Shown here piece by piece: positions 53,373 through 62,972 of a stretch of 64,000 bases of DNA; within the stretch, counting starts at the first letter, position 1, and each line of letters starts with the position of its first letter. Source of the stretch: JBBAGC01 sp964491265 (GTDB lineage: Bacteria; Spirochaetota; UBA4802; UBA5550). The notes under the pieces are model-generated. The model was not told the DNA's origin. It worked only from the letters and a program-made list of their open reading frames with translations, and ran no database searches. The stretch lies in contig CAZBFP010000001.1 in the NCBI GenBank assembly GCA_964491265.1, positions 62,001 through 126,000 on the forward strand, in the 5' to 3' direction. A program made the position numbers and the translations under genes.

Positions 53373-53996
53373 ATGAAAGTTGTACATGTAATCAAACGGG
53401 TTGAAACTATAGACAATGACATAAAGGAATTGAGAAAACTTGAAAAATCACTGTCAAGGGATAAGTCTTTCTCTACCCCCATATATATGACAATCGAGAA
53501 ACAGATAAACATTCTCCTGGGGGAACGGATAAAACTCCTTGACCTGAGAATAACCAACCCCCCTGAAAATCTCATAGCCGAAATTGAAGGTGAAGCCCAT
53601 GAACCGGAAACAGAGATGCTCCCTTCCATACCTGAGCCGAAAAAAAACGTCAAAAAAGGGAAATCAAAGCAGCAGAAAGAGGAGCCTCAGGCTGAACCTG
53701 TAATAGATATACCCGATTTTGACGAAATGCCCATGCTCACACAGGATCAGATTGACGCAAAATTTGACTCAATGCAGGAGATAAAGGGAGACCATAAAAA
53801 AGAGGAAAAAATTATCCCTGATGAAGACCCCCTGAAGAGTGAAGATGAAGAGATATATGGTGACAGAAGCAGCAGTCATGATGAAAACAGCATAAAGCTT
53901 CTCGATATTGCACTTGAGAAGGGATCGGTAAACAGAAAGACTATAGAAAAAGATAAAAAAGTCAAATTTTTCAGGGAAAATTTCCCCTCAACATAA
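53373..53996 (+). CDS. Hypothetical coiled-coil and acidic protein
   Basis: 207 residues, not recognised. Residues 1-60 are a charged helical/coiled-coil segment (VETIDNDIKELRKLEKSLSR), then a basic linker (KKNVKKGKSKQQKEE), then an acidic, low-complexity part (IPDFDEMPML, EDPLKSEDEEIYGD) and a basic C-terminus. No signal peptide. AGGAG precedes the start. It is convergent with the adenylate cyclase gene; their stops are 11 bases apart. No function is proposed. Confidence 0.65.
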   Translation: MKVVHVIKRVETIDNDIKELRKLEKSLSRDKSFSTPIYMTIEKQINILLGERIKLLDLRITNPPENLIAEIEGEAHEPETEMLPSIPEPKKNVKKGKSKQQKEEPQAEPVIDIPDFDEMPMLTQDQIDAKFDSMQEIKGDHKKEEKIIPDEDPLKSEDEEIYGDRSSSHDENSIKLLDIALEKGSVNRKTIEKDKKVKFFRENFPST

Positions 53997-54007
53997 TACT
54001 TCTTCAG

Positions 54008-56725
54008 TTAAATAGAGGAACCGAGAAGTCTTTCTATTTTATATTTTTCCAGAAAATAGGGTGTGGCCCCCCATATACCAATTTCTTCCGGAAGGTTATG
54101 AAACTCCATACTGATTACTTCCATATTTCTATTTGCTGTGGGGCCCAGAAGTTTAATCTTCTCCTGCAGTTCATTCCCATGAAATGGACCAATCTTTGCC
54201 GCACCCTTCTGTAAAACATAATAGGGGCTCTCTTTAATATTATGGAAAACCTCCACAGAGAGGGAATCCTTAATAAAGGGATTAATACTGTCCAGCTGAT
54301 TCATCTTTCTGGTCTCATCTCTGAAAGTATATTTCCCGAACCTGTCAACTTCAAGTTTAAAGCATTTTATCTCGCCCGTAATATTTTTTTTCAATGAACC
54401 TTTTTTCAGTTCCTCCATAATATTAAGACAGAACCTGTAAACAGCCAGTGTTGAATCATGTTCACTTCTCTTCTTTAAAAAAGTAAAAAGGTTCCCGTTT
54501 TCATCGCAAAGATAAACCACACTGTATCTGCTCTTATCCTCATAAACAATAGTAAAACCATTAACCGATCTCCTGCTGTAAATTTCATCAAGGATTTCCA
54601 GACCGGGATTATCTTCAGAGTAAATCTTAAGATCAGGATACCTGAATGGTGCCAGGGAGATGTTTGAAAGGAGCTCAAATATGCTGTCAAATGAAGCCAC
54701 TGAAATATCAGAACCGCTCCTGGTAACACAGACAAGATTTTTATCAAAATTTGTTACAAACCTCTGTGAAACATACTCTTTACTATTAACAAAAAAATCG
54801 AATGCAGCACTGAAAACCTTCTCCACCCTCTTATAAAGCCTTTTGTGAGGTTCAGGGGAAACAAAAAAACAGAAATCATCAAAGGATCTGCCAAAAGTAA
54901 TACCATCTTTAACAATCTTTGAAAATACAGCTATCATATCAGAATAGGAGGAATAATTTTTAATAAAGGATTCCCCCCAGGTATTTATATAAAGATGGCT
55001 GAAGGAATTTATCTCACTGGCTTTGCTCTCGCTGAAATTCATTATAATCATATTTTTCAGAGTCCTGGGATTCTGAACAAAAAGCTCTTTCCCAAGATGG
55101 GTCTTTTCCGAATTAAACATATCAAAAATATGATTAAGGAGCTCAGTAACGAGATTCTTATTTATATGATGATAGCCTGATTCAAAAAAGACCCTTGAAA
55201 AAGCAGGTTCATATATCTGATTGATGGAACACCAGGCAAGAAGCTTAATAAGGTCATCCTCACTCTTAATACTTATCTCCTTTTCATAATTACCGGACAA
55301 TCTCACTTTCTTATAAACACGCCACCCGGAAACCTTTACCCCCCCTGCTTCAGGTTCAATATATAGAAAAGCTTCATTTGGTGTATCCTTAAAAGTAATA
55401 AAATTTTCGATTTTACCCGGCTCAATAGAAAAGTTAGCCTTAATAATACTGCTTAAAAGCTTAAAGTCGGAAGATGAAATCTTTTTCTGAAGATTAAGCG
55501 TCGGCATCTCCCTGGAGATTTTCTGGTAGGATAGAAGCATAAACTTTTTTACACTGTTCCAGAACTGAATGATCCGGTTATAATCCCAGCTTTCAAAATC
55601 ATCCAGATCCCTGATATCTTCTATTGTCCACCCCCACTCCTTAATCAGCCTGAACATGGCCACCACTTTATAGGGAAGATTTTTCCTTTCCTTAAGCGCC
55701 AGGTATTTGGAAAGCTGGGGATCAATCTTCAGATATAGATTCTGTCTTAATATAAGGAGAAGCCCCTTATCCTCCAGCGCCTCCTCATAATATCTGTAAA
55801 CCTCATTAAACATTATAAGATAGGAGTCTGGAACCGAATCTGTAATCTTCCCTCTATGAAGCGAAGATTTGAGCTTCTGGCTTAGAAGTACAGCCTTCCC
55901 CTCACTGAAAAGATACTTTTCCAGAATACCAATTTTCAAAATAGATTTAAAAGGACTCCCCACAGCCTTAATAAGCTGGAAAAGTGCGGCACCAAGAAAA
56001 TCCTCCCTTGAAATACTGTAAAGATTACCTATATCAACATACTTTTCCGCCCTATCCTTTTCCGGGATATGGGCAAAAAGTTTCTCATAATCGGAATCAC
56101 CTGTAAAAACCGGAACAACCCACCAGAAAGGGGTTTTCCCTGCAATGATAATGGAACTCCTGAAAAACTCATCCTTCAGCACCCCGCCGATGGTTGATCC
56201 GAAACCCTCCTCCTCATCTTCAGCAAAAATATTCATTTTTAAATTAGTAATATCATTGATGAAAATATGGACTTCAACTCCCCCCTCTTTCAGCGCCCAC
56301 TTCTGTATTTCGTCAACTTTACGCTGAAAGGCAGATAGAAGTTTTTCCGGATAACCCCTTTTATCAACACAGGCCCAGTAATCAAAATCCGATTTCCGGT
56401 TATATGCCACAGTGCCCACACTCCCCATAAGAGAGAGGGACTGAACAAATGGAGAACCTGCATCCTGGTAAGCATCAAATCCGAAGCGCCCCTTGGCATA
56501 GCGAAGGGTTTCCGGATCAGGGGTGTAACCGGAAATCCCTAAAGGGGCCCCCCCCTCAACAAAACCGGGAACCTTTTTATCATTAATACAGAGGAGCAGG
56601 GGTATAGTATTAACCACTCTCTTAACACCGGCATTAGGGAAGAGCTGCTGGAAACGATGAAATTTTAATTCATTATATTTTCTGAATAAAATATAGTTAT
56701 TTTCTATGGTTTCAGTTATTTTCAT
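54008..56725 (-). CDS. cyaA: Class I adenylate cyclase
   Basis: 905 residues, the usual length of the enterobacterial CyaA family. The N-terminal nucleotidyltransferase-like catalytic core has GSVGTVAYNRKSDFDYW with the metal-binding aspartates D113 and D115. In class I enzymes the C-terminal half regulates activity via the PTS EIIA(Glc). It makes cAMP from ATP. The window also holds a PTS EIIA-type protein at 52.7 kb, although that one is of PtsN type. Class I cyclases are best known from gamma-proteobacteria; finding one here is notable for classification. Confidence 0.9.
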   Translation of the reverse strand: MKITETIENNYILFRKYNELKFHRFQQLFPNAGVKRVVNTIPLLLCINDKKVPGFVEGGAPLGISGYTPDPETLRYAKGRFGFDAYQDAGSPFVQSLSLMGSVGTVAYNRKSDFDYWACVDKRGYPEKLLSAFQRKVDEIQKWALKEGGVEVHIFINDITNLKMNIFAEDEEEGFGSTIGGVLKDEFFRSSIIIAGKTPFWWVVPVFTGDSDYEKLFAHIPEKDRAEKYVDIGNLYSISREDFLGAALFQLIKAVGSPFKSILKIGILEKYLFSEGKAVLLSQKLKSSLHRGKITDSVPDSYLIMFNEVYRYYEEALEDKGLLLILRQNLYLKIDPQLSKYLALKERKNLPYKVVAMFRLIKEWGWTIEDIRDLDDFESWDYNRIIQFWNSVKKFMLLSYQKISREMPTLNLQKKISSSDFKLLSSIIKANFSIEPGKIENFITFKDTPNEAFLYIEPEAGGVKVSGWRVYKKVRLSGNYEKEISIKSEDDLIKLLAWCSINQIYEPAFSRVFFESGYHHINKNLVTELLNHIFDMFNSEKTHLGKELFVQNPRTLKNMIIMNFSESKASEINSFSHLYINTWGESFIKNYSSYSDMIAVFSKIVKDGITFGRSFDDFCFFVSPEPHKRLYKRVEKVFSAAFDFFVNSKEYVSQRFVTNFDKNLVCVTRSGSDISVASFDSIFELLSNISLAPFRYPDLKIYSEDNPGLEILDEIYSRRSVNGFTIVYEDKSRYSVVYLCDENGNLFTFLKKRSEHDSTLAVYRFCLNIMEELKKGSLKKNITGEIKCFKLEVDRFGKYTFRDETRKMNQLDSINPFIKDSLSVEVFHNIKESPYYVLQKGAAKIGPFHGNELQEKIKLLGPTANRNMEVISMEFHNLPEEIGIWGATPYFLEKYKIERLLGSSI

Positions 56726-56952
56726 ATATTTGGCTTGCTAACACAAGGTTAATCCGCAGATTAACACAGATTATAAAAAATTGCAGGAAAAAGCAACAAT
56801 GTCAAATATTTTTCACTGCATATCCTTATTTATTCCTGATTCAATAATCGCTAATTTTTAATAAAAAACAAAAAATTTCTCGACAATTTCCCAATATAAA
56901 AAAATCTACAATAGATATCCGAACATCAAAAATAATATCGATGAAAGAATAA

Positions 56953-58053
56953 ATGATAGAAAAAAGTTCAATCTCAATTGTAGAGATAACAGAAAGATAT
57001 TATGAAATATTAAAATCAATCACTTCACGCAGTGAAGCACTAAAAAATATTGCCGCAAGGGCCACCGAAGATTTTGGCGAATTTATAATACCGGGAAACC
57101 TTAACCTCACAGATGAGATCGAGATAAACTTTGCAGAGCTGCTGGACCAGATAATATATGAATTCAAAGATAATACCGAATACGAAGCAAACATAAGGGA
57201 TTACATTATAGATGATCTCTACTCACGGCTCTATATCTATCTTGAATCGTACAACAATATTACACTTTATTTGCAGAATATTAAAAACAGACCCCTTACT
57301 CCGGATGACCTGCTCATAATAAAAAAAAGAAAACTTGCCAAAGCCATACCGCTATTGATTGCAGAGTATGATGAAATAACCCTTTTGCAGAAGCCTATAA
57401 TCAAAACACTCCTCTACCTGGCTGAAGACTCACCTGATGATTTTTTTCTTGATTCCTTAAGAAAATCATCCCATCCGTTTATAAGATCAGCTTCAATCCT
57501 CGGATTAAAATATAGAGGCGCTGACATTAGCAGTCAAGTCATAGCTGACCCGTCTCTTCGTGATGAATTAGAGAATTACAGCACGGAACTCCTTGAATAT
57601 GCTGAAAACTTCAATTTTTCTGAGATATGGAAAAACAGAGAGCCGGCAAAAAGGAAGGAAATCACCTTTGCCCTGCTACACATTGAAAAAAATATTCACA
57701 ACTTCAATGACAACAGATCAATAAACTGGATACTGAACATCCTAAGCCTTGTCCCTGAAATGAATTTTGAAAATTCCTGGCTAAATGAAATCAACACATC
57801 AATGAGCAACATTCTGCTCAGCATCGATATTTCAGGAATTAAAGAGTTTCTCAACAGTGAAGAAAAACTTTTGATGATAATAAACTTTATTGATCTTTTC
57901 CCGAAAAATATCTTTAACAGACTCACAGGGCGTCTTGATGAGCTGGGCATCGAATTCCACTACAGACTAAATTCAATACTCGAAAAAAATGAGTTCAAAT
58001 CGGGGGACCTGAACTCCAACATGCTTAATTATTTGAGCTGGAATACCCGCTGA
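56953..58053 (+). CDS. Hypothetical all-helical protein
   Basis: 366 residues, not recognised. Predominantly helical with Leu/Ile/Asn-rich repeats (SSHPFIRSASILGLKYRG resembles a HEAT-type helix pair), suggesting a solenoid or scaffold. No signal peptide or membrane segment. It is divergent from the adenylate cyclase gene with a 227-base gap between them and could share regulation. Weak Shine-Dalgarno. Its stop lies three bases from the convergent enoyl-CoA hydratase stop. Confidence 0.6.
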   Translation: MIEKSSISIVEITERYYEILKSITSRSEALKNIAARATEDFGEFIIPGNLNLTDEIEINFAELLDQIIYEFKDNTEYEANIRDYIIDDLYSRLYIYLESYNNITLYLQNIKNRPLTPDDLLIIKKRKLAKAIPLLIAEYDEITLLQKPIIKTLLYLAEDSPDDFFLDSLRKSSHPFIRSASILGLKYRGADISSQVIADPSLRDELENYSTELLEYAENFNFSEIWKNREPAKRKEITFALLHIEKNIHNFNDNRSINWILNILSLVPEMNFENSWLNEINTSMSNILLSIDISGIKEFLNSEEKLLMIINFIDLFPKNIFNRLTGRLDELGIEFHYRLNSILEKNEFKSGDLNSNMLNYLSWNTR

Positions 58054-58055
58054 AA

Positions 58056-58781
58056 TCAGGGGTTTAGAACCTTAAGCTTCTCCTCAACAAATTTACGGAA
58101 CTCCACCCTTTCATATTCATATGCACCTGAAAGTACAGTGTGGTTACGATTCTCGATTAAAGATTTTATCTTCATCATCATTCCATACTGTGTAGAAGAG
58201 ATTTCACCACATATCTCCATAACCCTGCTCATGAGATTATCATGAGGGACAACCTCATTTACCAGCCCTATGCGCAAAGCCTCAGCAGCATCAACAGCCT
58301 TACATGTAAGGGACATCTGCTTTGCCATTCTCATCCCCACAGCCTGCTGCAGAAGCTGGGTCATGCCCCACCCCGGATGAATCCCCACTTTTGCGTGTGT
58401 ATCAGCAAAGACAGCTCTGTCGGATGCAATCATAAAATCACAGTTAAGGGCAATTTCAAAACCCCCTGTTATGGCATGGCCGTTCACAGCTGCAATTACA
58501 GGTTTACTGCATGAACCAATAATATCGGGAAGGTCGCGGCCGTCACCCCTGGGATCAAAAATATCCTCCTTACCTATTACAGCAAGATCAATACCGGAGC
58601 AGAAGGATTTCCCGTTACCGGTTATAACAGCACATTTAATGTCATCCCTGTTACTCACCTCTTCAATGTAGTTATAGAGATGGATAAGGAGATCCTTATT
58701 GATTGAATTTCTTCTATCCGGCCTGTTAAGTGTAATAAGTGCAATACTGTCATTAACTTCAAAAAGTACAGGTTTTTCCAT
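58056..58781 (-). CDS. Enoyl-CoA hydratase/isomerase family protein
   Basis: 241 residues from ATG 58781, chosen because GGAG lies about eight bases ahead and MEKPVLFEVNDSIALITLNR is the normal crotonase N-terminus; a frame from 58841 adds a non-homologous extension. It contains the oxyanion-hole segment TGNGKSFCSGIDL and PVIAAVNGHAITGGFEIALNCD. Only the equivalent of one of the two hydratase glutamates is evident (HPGWGMTQL keeps the second region), so hydratase, isomerase or another crotonase activity is possible. Confidence 0.9.
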   Translation of the reverse strand: MEKPVLFEVNDSIALITLNRPDRRNSINKDLLIHLYNYIEEVSNRDDIKCAVITGNGKSFCSGIDLAVIGKEDIFDPRGDGRDLPDIIGSCSKPVIAAVNGHAITGGFEIALNCDFMIASDRAVFADTHAKVGIHPGWGMTQLLQQAVGMRMAKQMSLTCKAVDAAEALRIGLVNEVVPHDNLMSRVMEICGEISSTQYGMMMKIKSLIENRNHTVLSGAYEYERVEFRKFVEEKLKVLNP

Positions 58782-58841
58782 AATAGTTAGCTCCAGGATA
58801 ATATTAAAAGAGTCACTATAAAACCCTCTGTAATGAGACAA

Positions 58842-59252
58842 AAGTCAAGCAAAAAGCCGGTTATCAACATCTCCTTAAAACTTAACAAAAAGTTTAATTT
58901 GAGTCATTTAACATAACCCTGAATTTCAGGTAAAAAATAGGCTAAAAGATCATTTTCTCAATAGAACTGATAACTGAATCGCTGAGTATTTCAGGGGTTT
59001 AAGCTTTATGTCACATATAAATTACCTGTTTAATTAAATTGTTTAATATTTAACCGTTATACGGGAAATTAATTGAGGAAATTAATGTCCTATGTGAATT
59101 TCTTTGTGGATAATGTGGATAACTTTGTGGAAAACACAAATTTTAGTAGATGCTGAGCCTGTTTTACACATAAATTTTTTATTATATAGACTCTCTATTA
59201 TGATCACTTAGAGACATAATCTTTCCATTTTTAGCACTTTCCCGCAATAAAT
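58842..59252. other. AT-rich intergenic region with DnaA-box cluster
   Basis: Two perfect DnaA boxes in reverse orientation (TGTGGATAA) abut at 59105-59113 and 59114-59122; a near match TGTGGAAAA follows at 59126-59134. A fourth, one-mismatch box TTATCAACA lies at about 58861-58869. The remainder is AT-rich, with runs such as TTAAATTGTTTAATATTTAA near 59033. No gene is present. It could be a replication origin or a DnaA-binding regulatory/titration site; dnaA and dnaN are not in the window. Confidence 0.55.
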
Positions 59253-59282
59253 AAATAACCCGGCTATAAAACCGGGTTATTT
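59253..59282. terminator. Bidirectional-looking hairpin terminator
   Basis: A perfect 11-base stem AAATAACCCGG (59253-59263) and CCGGGTTATTT (59272-59282). On the minus strand, toward which the SDR gene is transcribed, it is followed by ATTTATTTATTG, which is U-rich enough to terminate. Confidence 0.75.
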
Positions 59283-59316
59283 AAGGTATAATTGTTGCTC
59301 ACAAAAGAGTATCTAT

Positions 59317-60105
59317 CTATTTTGCAGCCATCCCCCCGTCAAGGGGGAGAACAGCTCCAGTCATATAATCTGAAGCCTTTGATGCAAGGAATACTGCAAG
59401 CCCCTTAATTTCATCCTCCTCACCCGCTTTGCGGGCAGGGATAACTGAAAGCATAGCCTCAAGCATCTTCTCCATTCCAGGTTTAAAAACGTAACCCATC
59501 ATATCGGTTTTAAAGAATCCTGGAGCAATACAGTTGACCCGTATATTATGATCTGCCAGCTTTACAGCAAGATTCTTTGTAAGAACCTCAACAGCAGCCT
59601 TTGACGAATTGTAAGGCACAGCAGGGTGAGCTAACTCCAGTGAGCCTCTGGAACCGAAAATCGAGGAGATATTAATAATTTTACCCCCTCCGTTATCCTT
59701 CATAATATTTGCCACTTTCTGGGTAAGAATCCATACCCCCCTGACATTCACATTGAAAACCTTGTCCCAACCCTCAAGAGGGAATTCCAGTGTGGGAGCT
59801 CCCCAGGTTACACCCGCGTTGTTCACCAGTATATCAATTTTTTCAAACTCCTTCACAGCCTCATCTACAAGCGCTTCAATCTCCTCCTTGCTCCCCAGAT
59901 CGCACTTTACTCCAATAGCCTTAACTCCATGCTCCTTAGAAAGCTTATCCGCAACCTCAATACAGTTTTCCACTTTTCGTGATGCTATTACAAGGTTTGC
60001 TCCAGCCTCAGCAAGTCCAGCTGCAATAAACTCCCCGATACCGCGGCCTCCTCCGGTTACTATGGCTGTTTTACCTTTTAGACTGAACATCTCTGATACA
60101 TGCAT
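59317..60105 (-). CDS. Short-chain dehydrogenase/reductase
   Basis: 262 residues from ATG 60105, selected because AAAGGGG precedes it and HVSEMFSLKGKTAIVTGGG is the standard N-terminus; a frame from 60153 is longer but without family support. Motifs: TGGGRGIG, NNAG in ILVNNAGVTW, catalytic Ser in INISSIFG and YNSSK, and a C-terminal MTGAVLPLDGG. Resembles gluconate 5-dehydrogenase/3-oxoacyl reductase-like SDRs; the substrate is uncertain. Followed by the hairpin at 59253. Confidence 0.92.
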   Translation of the reverse strand: MHVSEMFSLKGKTAIVTGGGRGIGEFIAAGLAEAGANLVIASRKVENCIEVADKLSKEHGVKAIGVKCDLGSKEEIEALVDEAVKEFEKIDILVNNAGVTWGAPTLEFPLEGWDKVFNVNVRGVWILTQKVANIMKDNGGGKIINISSIFGSRGSLELAHPAVPYNSSKAAVEVLTKNLAVKLADHNIRVNCIAPGFFKTDMMGYVFKPGMEKMLEAMLSVIPARKAGEEDEIKGLAVFLASKASDYMTGAVLPLDGGMAAK

Positions 60106-60353
60106 AAAAATACCCCTTTGTTTATTTATAAAATTCAAAAGATAATCCGGCAATTCCCTGCCAATTTAAACTTAATAAAACCGGAGAGTCAAACTGTTTT
60201 GCCCCCGGCATCCGGTTTTCTTCCATTAGAAAAAAAATTATATTCAATATTTTTACTTGCCTTTTAATTTTGAAGAAGCGATTATAATTCCTTAAACCTG
60301 ATACATTTACAGGGATAATTGCCTCAGGGCAAATCCTTAAAGGGATATCAATA

Positions 60354-60770
60354 ATGACTACGGAACAATTCAGAAACCCGGCTCCCACAGTAGATATTAT
60401 CATTGAAATAAACCGGAGTGGCGGGGCGGGGATTGTTCTTATTTCCAGAAAAAATCCCCCCTACGGCTGGGCAATTCCCGGCGGCTTTGTTGATTACGGG
60501 GAATCACTGGAGCATGCTGCCATCCGTGAGGCTAAAGAGGAGACATCCCTTGATATTAAACTAATACGCCAGTTCCACACATACTCAGACCCTGCAAGAG
60601 ATCCAAGGGGGCATACAATAAGTACTGTTTTCATTGCAGAGGCTGAAGGGGTACCGGTTGGATGTGATGACGCGGCTGAAGCGCGCATATTTTCTGTCAA
60701 TGCCCTGCCGGAAGAGATGGCTTTTGACCACAGACTTATAATTCTTGATTATATTAATAAAAAATACTGA
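60354..60770 (+). CDS. Nudix hydrolase
   Basis: 138 residues with an intact Nudix box GGFVDYGESLEHAAIREAKEETSLDI, written here as GGFVDYGESLEHAA and IREAKEETSLDI (G-x5-E-x7-R-E-x-x-E-E). Similar to ADP-ribose or (d)NTP-sanitising enzymes. AAGGGAT supports the start. It is followed after 18 bases by the acyltransferase-hydrolase gene and may form an operon with it and the MATE gene. Confidence 0.9.
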   Translation: MTTEQFRNPAPTVDIIIEINRSGGAGIVLISRKNPPYGWAIPGGFVDYGESLEHAAIREAKEETSLDIKLIRQFHTYSDPARDPRGHTISTVFIAEAEGVPVGCDDAAEARIFSVNALPEEMAFDHRLIILDYINKKY

Positions 60771-60788
60771 TTTCAGGAGGACTCAAAA

Positions 60789-62972
60789 ATGCCTCTTTCC
60801 AGATTAATTCTTCAGGCTGCAAAAATGACTATTGATACAGCATTCAAGGCTTCAGAAGCTGATATAAGGGTCCATGACGTGAAAGGTGTTCCTGAAAAGA
60901 ACGTTCTTTACGTTGTTAACCATTTCACAAGGATTGAAACAGCATTTCTCCCATATATTATCAATAAGCACACCGGGCAGCTGGTTCTATCTCTTGCAAG
61001 TTCAACTTTCTTTACAGGAAAATTCGGTGCACTGCTGCAAAAGCTGGGGGGGGTGTCTACAAAAGATCCTGACAGGGATAAGATACTGGCAAATGCCCTC
61101 CTTACAGGCAAAATGTCTGTTGTTATTTTCCCTGAGGGGCAGATGATTAAGGACAAAAAACTGATTGAAAAAGGGAAATTCCTTGTCTACAATACAGGTA
61201 TGAGGCGCCCCCCGCACACAGGTGCAGCAAGAATTGCACTCCGCGTGGAAATATTCAGGCAGGTAATCCGCAGACTTCATGAAAGCAGAAACCATGCTGA
61301 GCTGGAAATAATCAAAAGTAAATATGGAATAAGCGATGAGGAGATAAACAGTATTATCAAGGGCTCGACCTCCATTGTTCCGGTTAATATTACATATTAC
61401 CCTATAAGGGCGCGCAATAATGCCATAAAAAAAATTGTAGAACGATTTACAGGCCCCACTGATGGGCGTTTTGCAGAAGAACTTGAGATCGAAGGGACAA
61501 TGCTTGCCCAGGGTGTTGATATTGACATAAACTTCGGCACCCCTATCCAAATTGATGAATACATAAAAAAACAGGGCTATGCAGATAAAGTTTTCAGCAG
61601 CAGAATGGATAAAGAAATTGATGAATACATAAACTCCATAGATATTAGAAAAAGCAGCATTGATATTATGCTTAAATATATGAAGTCAATTTACAAAATG
61701 ACCACTGTAAATCATGACCATATCTTCGCCTATATTCTCAAAAAACACCCCCACACGGTAATAAGCGATTACGACTTTAAAAACCGTGCTTCACTGGCAA
61801 TTGAACGGATAAAAGAGCTTAAACTTAGCAATTTCCATACCACCCTTCTAAATAAAGATGAAAATATCGGAGCAGATATTTTTCATGAAAAATATGACAG
61901 CTTTATTGAAGAGGCTGTTGCAAATGGTCTCATTATGATAGATGGTAATAAAATAATAAAAAATCATTCTAAATTTACACCCTCATATAATTTTCATAAT
62001 ATCCGCAAAGATAACTTTGTTGAAGTTCTTAATAATGAAATTGAACCCCTTAAGGAACTTACCCGTATGCTCTGGTGGCTCATGCTTAAACCCCCATTCC
62101 TTATAAGAAGGCAGGTTCATAATACCTTCTCAAAGCTTGATTTAGAATTATTCCGTGAAGACTATAAAGAATACTACATAGAGGGTGAATCGAAACCGGA
62201 ACATATTGGAGCGCCATTTTTCATGACCAGCATTTTCAACAGATATGGAGTCCTTCTTATCCACGGATATATGGCTGCACCTGAGGAGATGAGACTTCTG
62301 GCGGAAAAATTATTCAAGGCAGGATACGATGTATACGGGGTACGCCTCAGAGGGCACGGCTCCTCACCCGAAGACCTTGCAGGGAGACGCTGGGAGGACT
62401 GGTATGAATCTGTCAACAGGGGATATGTGGCGATAAAAAACAGCACAAAAGAATTTGCAATTGCCGGATTTTCCACAGGAGCAGGCCTTGCCCTTCTTCA
62501 GGCTGCAAGAAAGCCTGACAAATTTAAAGCAGTAATTCCTATCAGTGCACCGCTGAGACTGCAGGATATAAGGGCTCATCTGTCAGGAGCTGTTGTTTTT
62601 TTCAACAGCATTCTCGATAAATTCAAAATGAAGAAACAGATGATTGAATATGTTGCCAACAACCCGGAAAACCCGCACATTAACTACACCAGAAACCCGA
62701 TTAAAGGGACCTATGAACTTGACCAGCTTATGGGTGTAGTTGAGAAGGAACTGAAGAATATTAAAGCCCCGGCACTTATTATCCAGGGATCCCACGACCC
62801 TGTGGTAAATCCGGCAAGTGCTGATGAAGTGTTTGAAAAGATCGGATCAGAGAAAAAAACTTTAATCAAAATCAATTCTGCAAGACATGGGATTGTCCGG
62901 GGAGATGAGCTTTCAGAAGTTGCTGAACATGTAATATCATTTCTCAACAAAACTTTCAAAGGGCGCATGTGA
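60789..62972 (+). CDS. PlsC-like acyltransferase fused to an alpha/beta hydrolase
   Basis: 727 residues. N-terminal half: acyltransferase motif NHFTRIE (H45-x4-E50 in place of Hx4D) and FPEG (114-117), as in glycerolipid acyltransferases. A helical middle (about 270-460) links to an alpha/beta-hydrolase: GVLLIHGYMA (oxyanion), nucleophile Ser562 in GFSTGAG, acid Asp670 in GSHDPVV and His700 in ARHGIV, a complete catalytic triad in monoacylglycerol lipase/esterase style. One protein could both attach and remove acyl groups on glycerolipids. GGAGG nine bases ahead makes the start strong. Its stop overlaps the GTG of the MATE gene. Confidence 0.88.
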   Translation: MPLSRLILQAAKMTIDTAFKASEADIRVHDVKGVPEKNVLYVVNHFTRIETAFLPYIINKHTGQLVLSLASSTFFTGKFGALLQKLGGVSTKDPDRDKILANALLTGKMSVVIFPEGQMIKDKKLIEKGKFLVYNTGMRRPPHTGAARIALRVEIFRQVIRRLHESRNHAELEIIKSKYGISDEEINSIIKGSTSIVPVNITYYPIRARNNAIKKIVERFTGPTDGRFAEELEIEGTMLAQGVDIDINFGTPIQIDEYIKKQGYADKVFSSRMDKEIDEYINSIDIRKSSIDIMLKYMKSIYKMTTVNHDHIFAYILKKHPHTVISDYDFKNRASLAIERIKELKLSNFHTTLLNKDENIGADIFHEKYDSFIEEAVANGLIMIDGNKIIKNHSKFTPSYNFHNIRKDNFVEVLNNEIEPLKELTRMLWWLMLKPPFLIRRQVHNTFSKLDLELFREDYKEYYIEGESKPEHIGAPFFMTSIFNRYGVLLIHGYMAAPEEMRLLAEKLFKAGYDVYGVRLRGHGSSPEDLAGRRWEDWYESVNRGYVAIKNSTKEFAIAGFSTGAGLALLQAARKPDKFKAVIPISAPLRLQDIRAHLSGAVVFFNSILDKFKMKKQMIEYVANNPENPHINYTRNPIKGTYELDQLMGVVEKELKNIKAPALIIQGSHDPVVNPASADEVFEKIGSEKKTLIKINSARHGIVRGDELSEVAEHVISFLNKTFKGRM

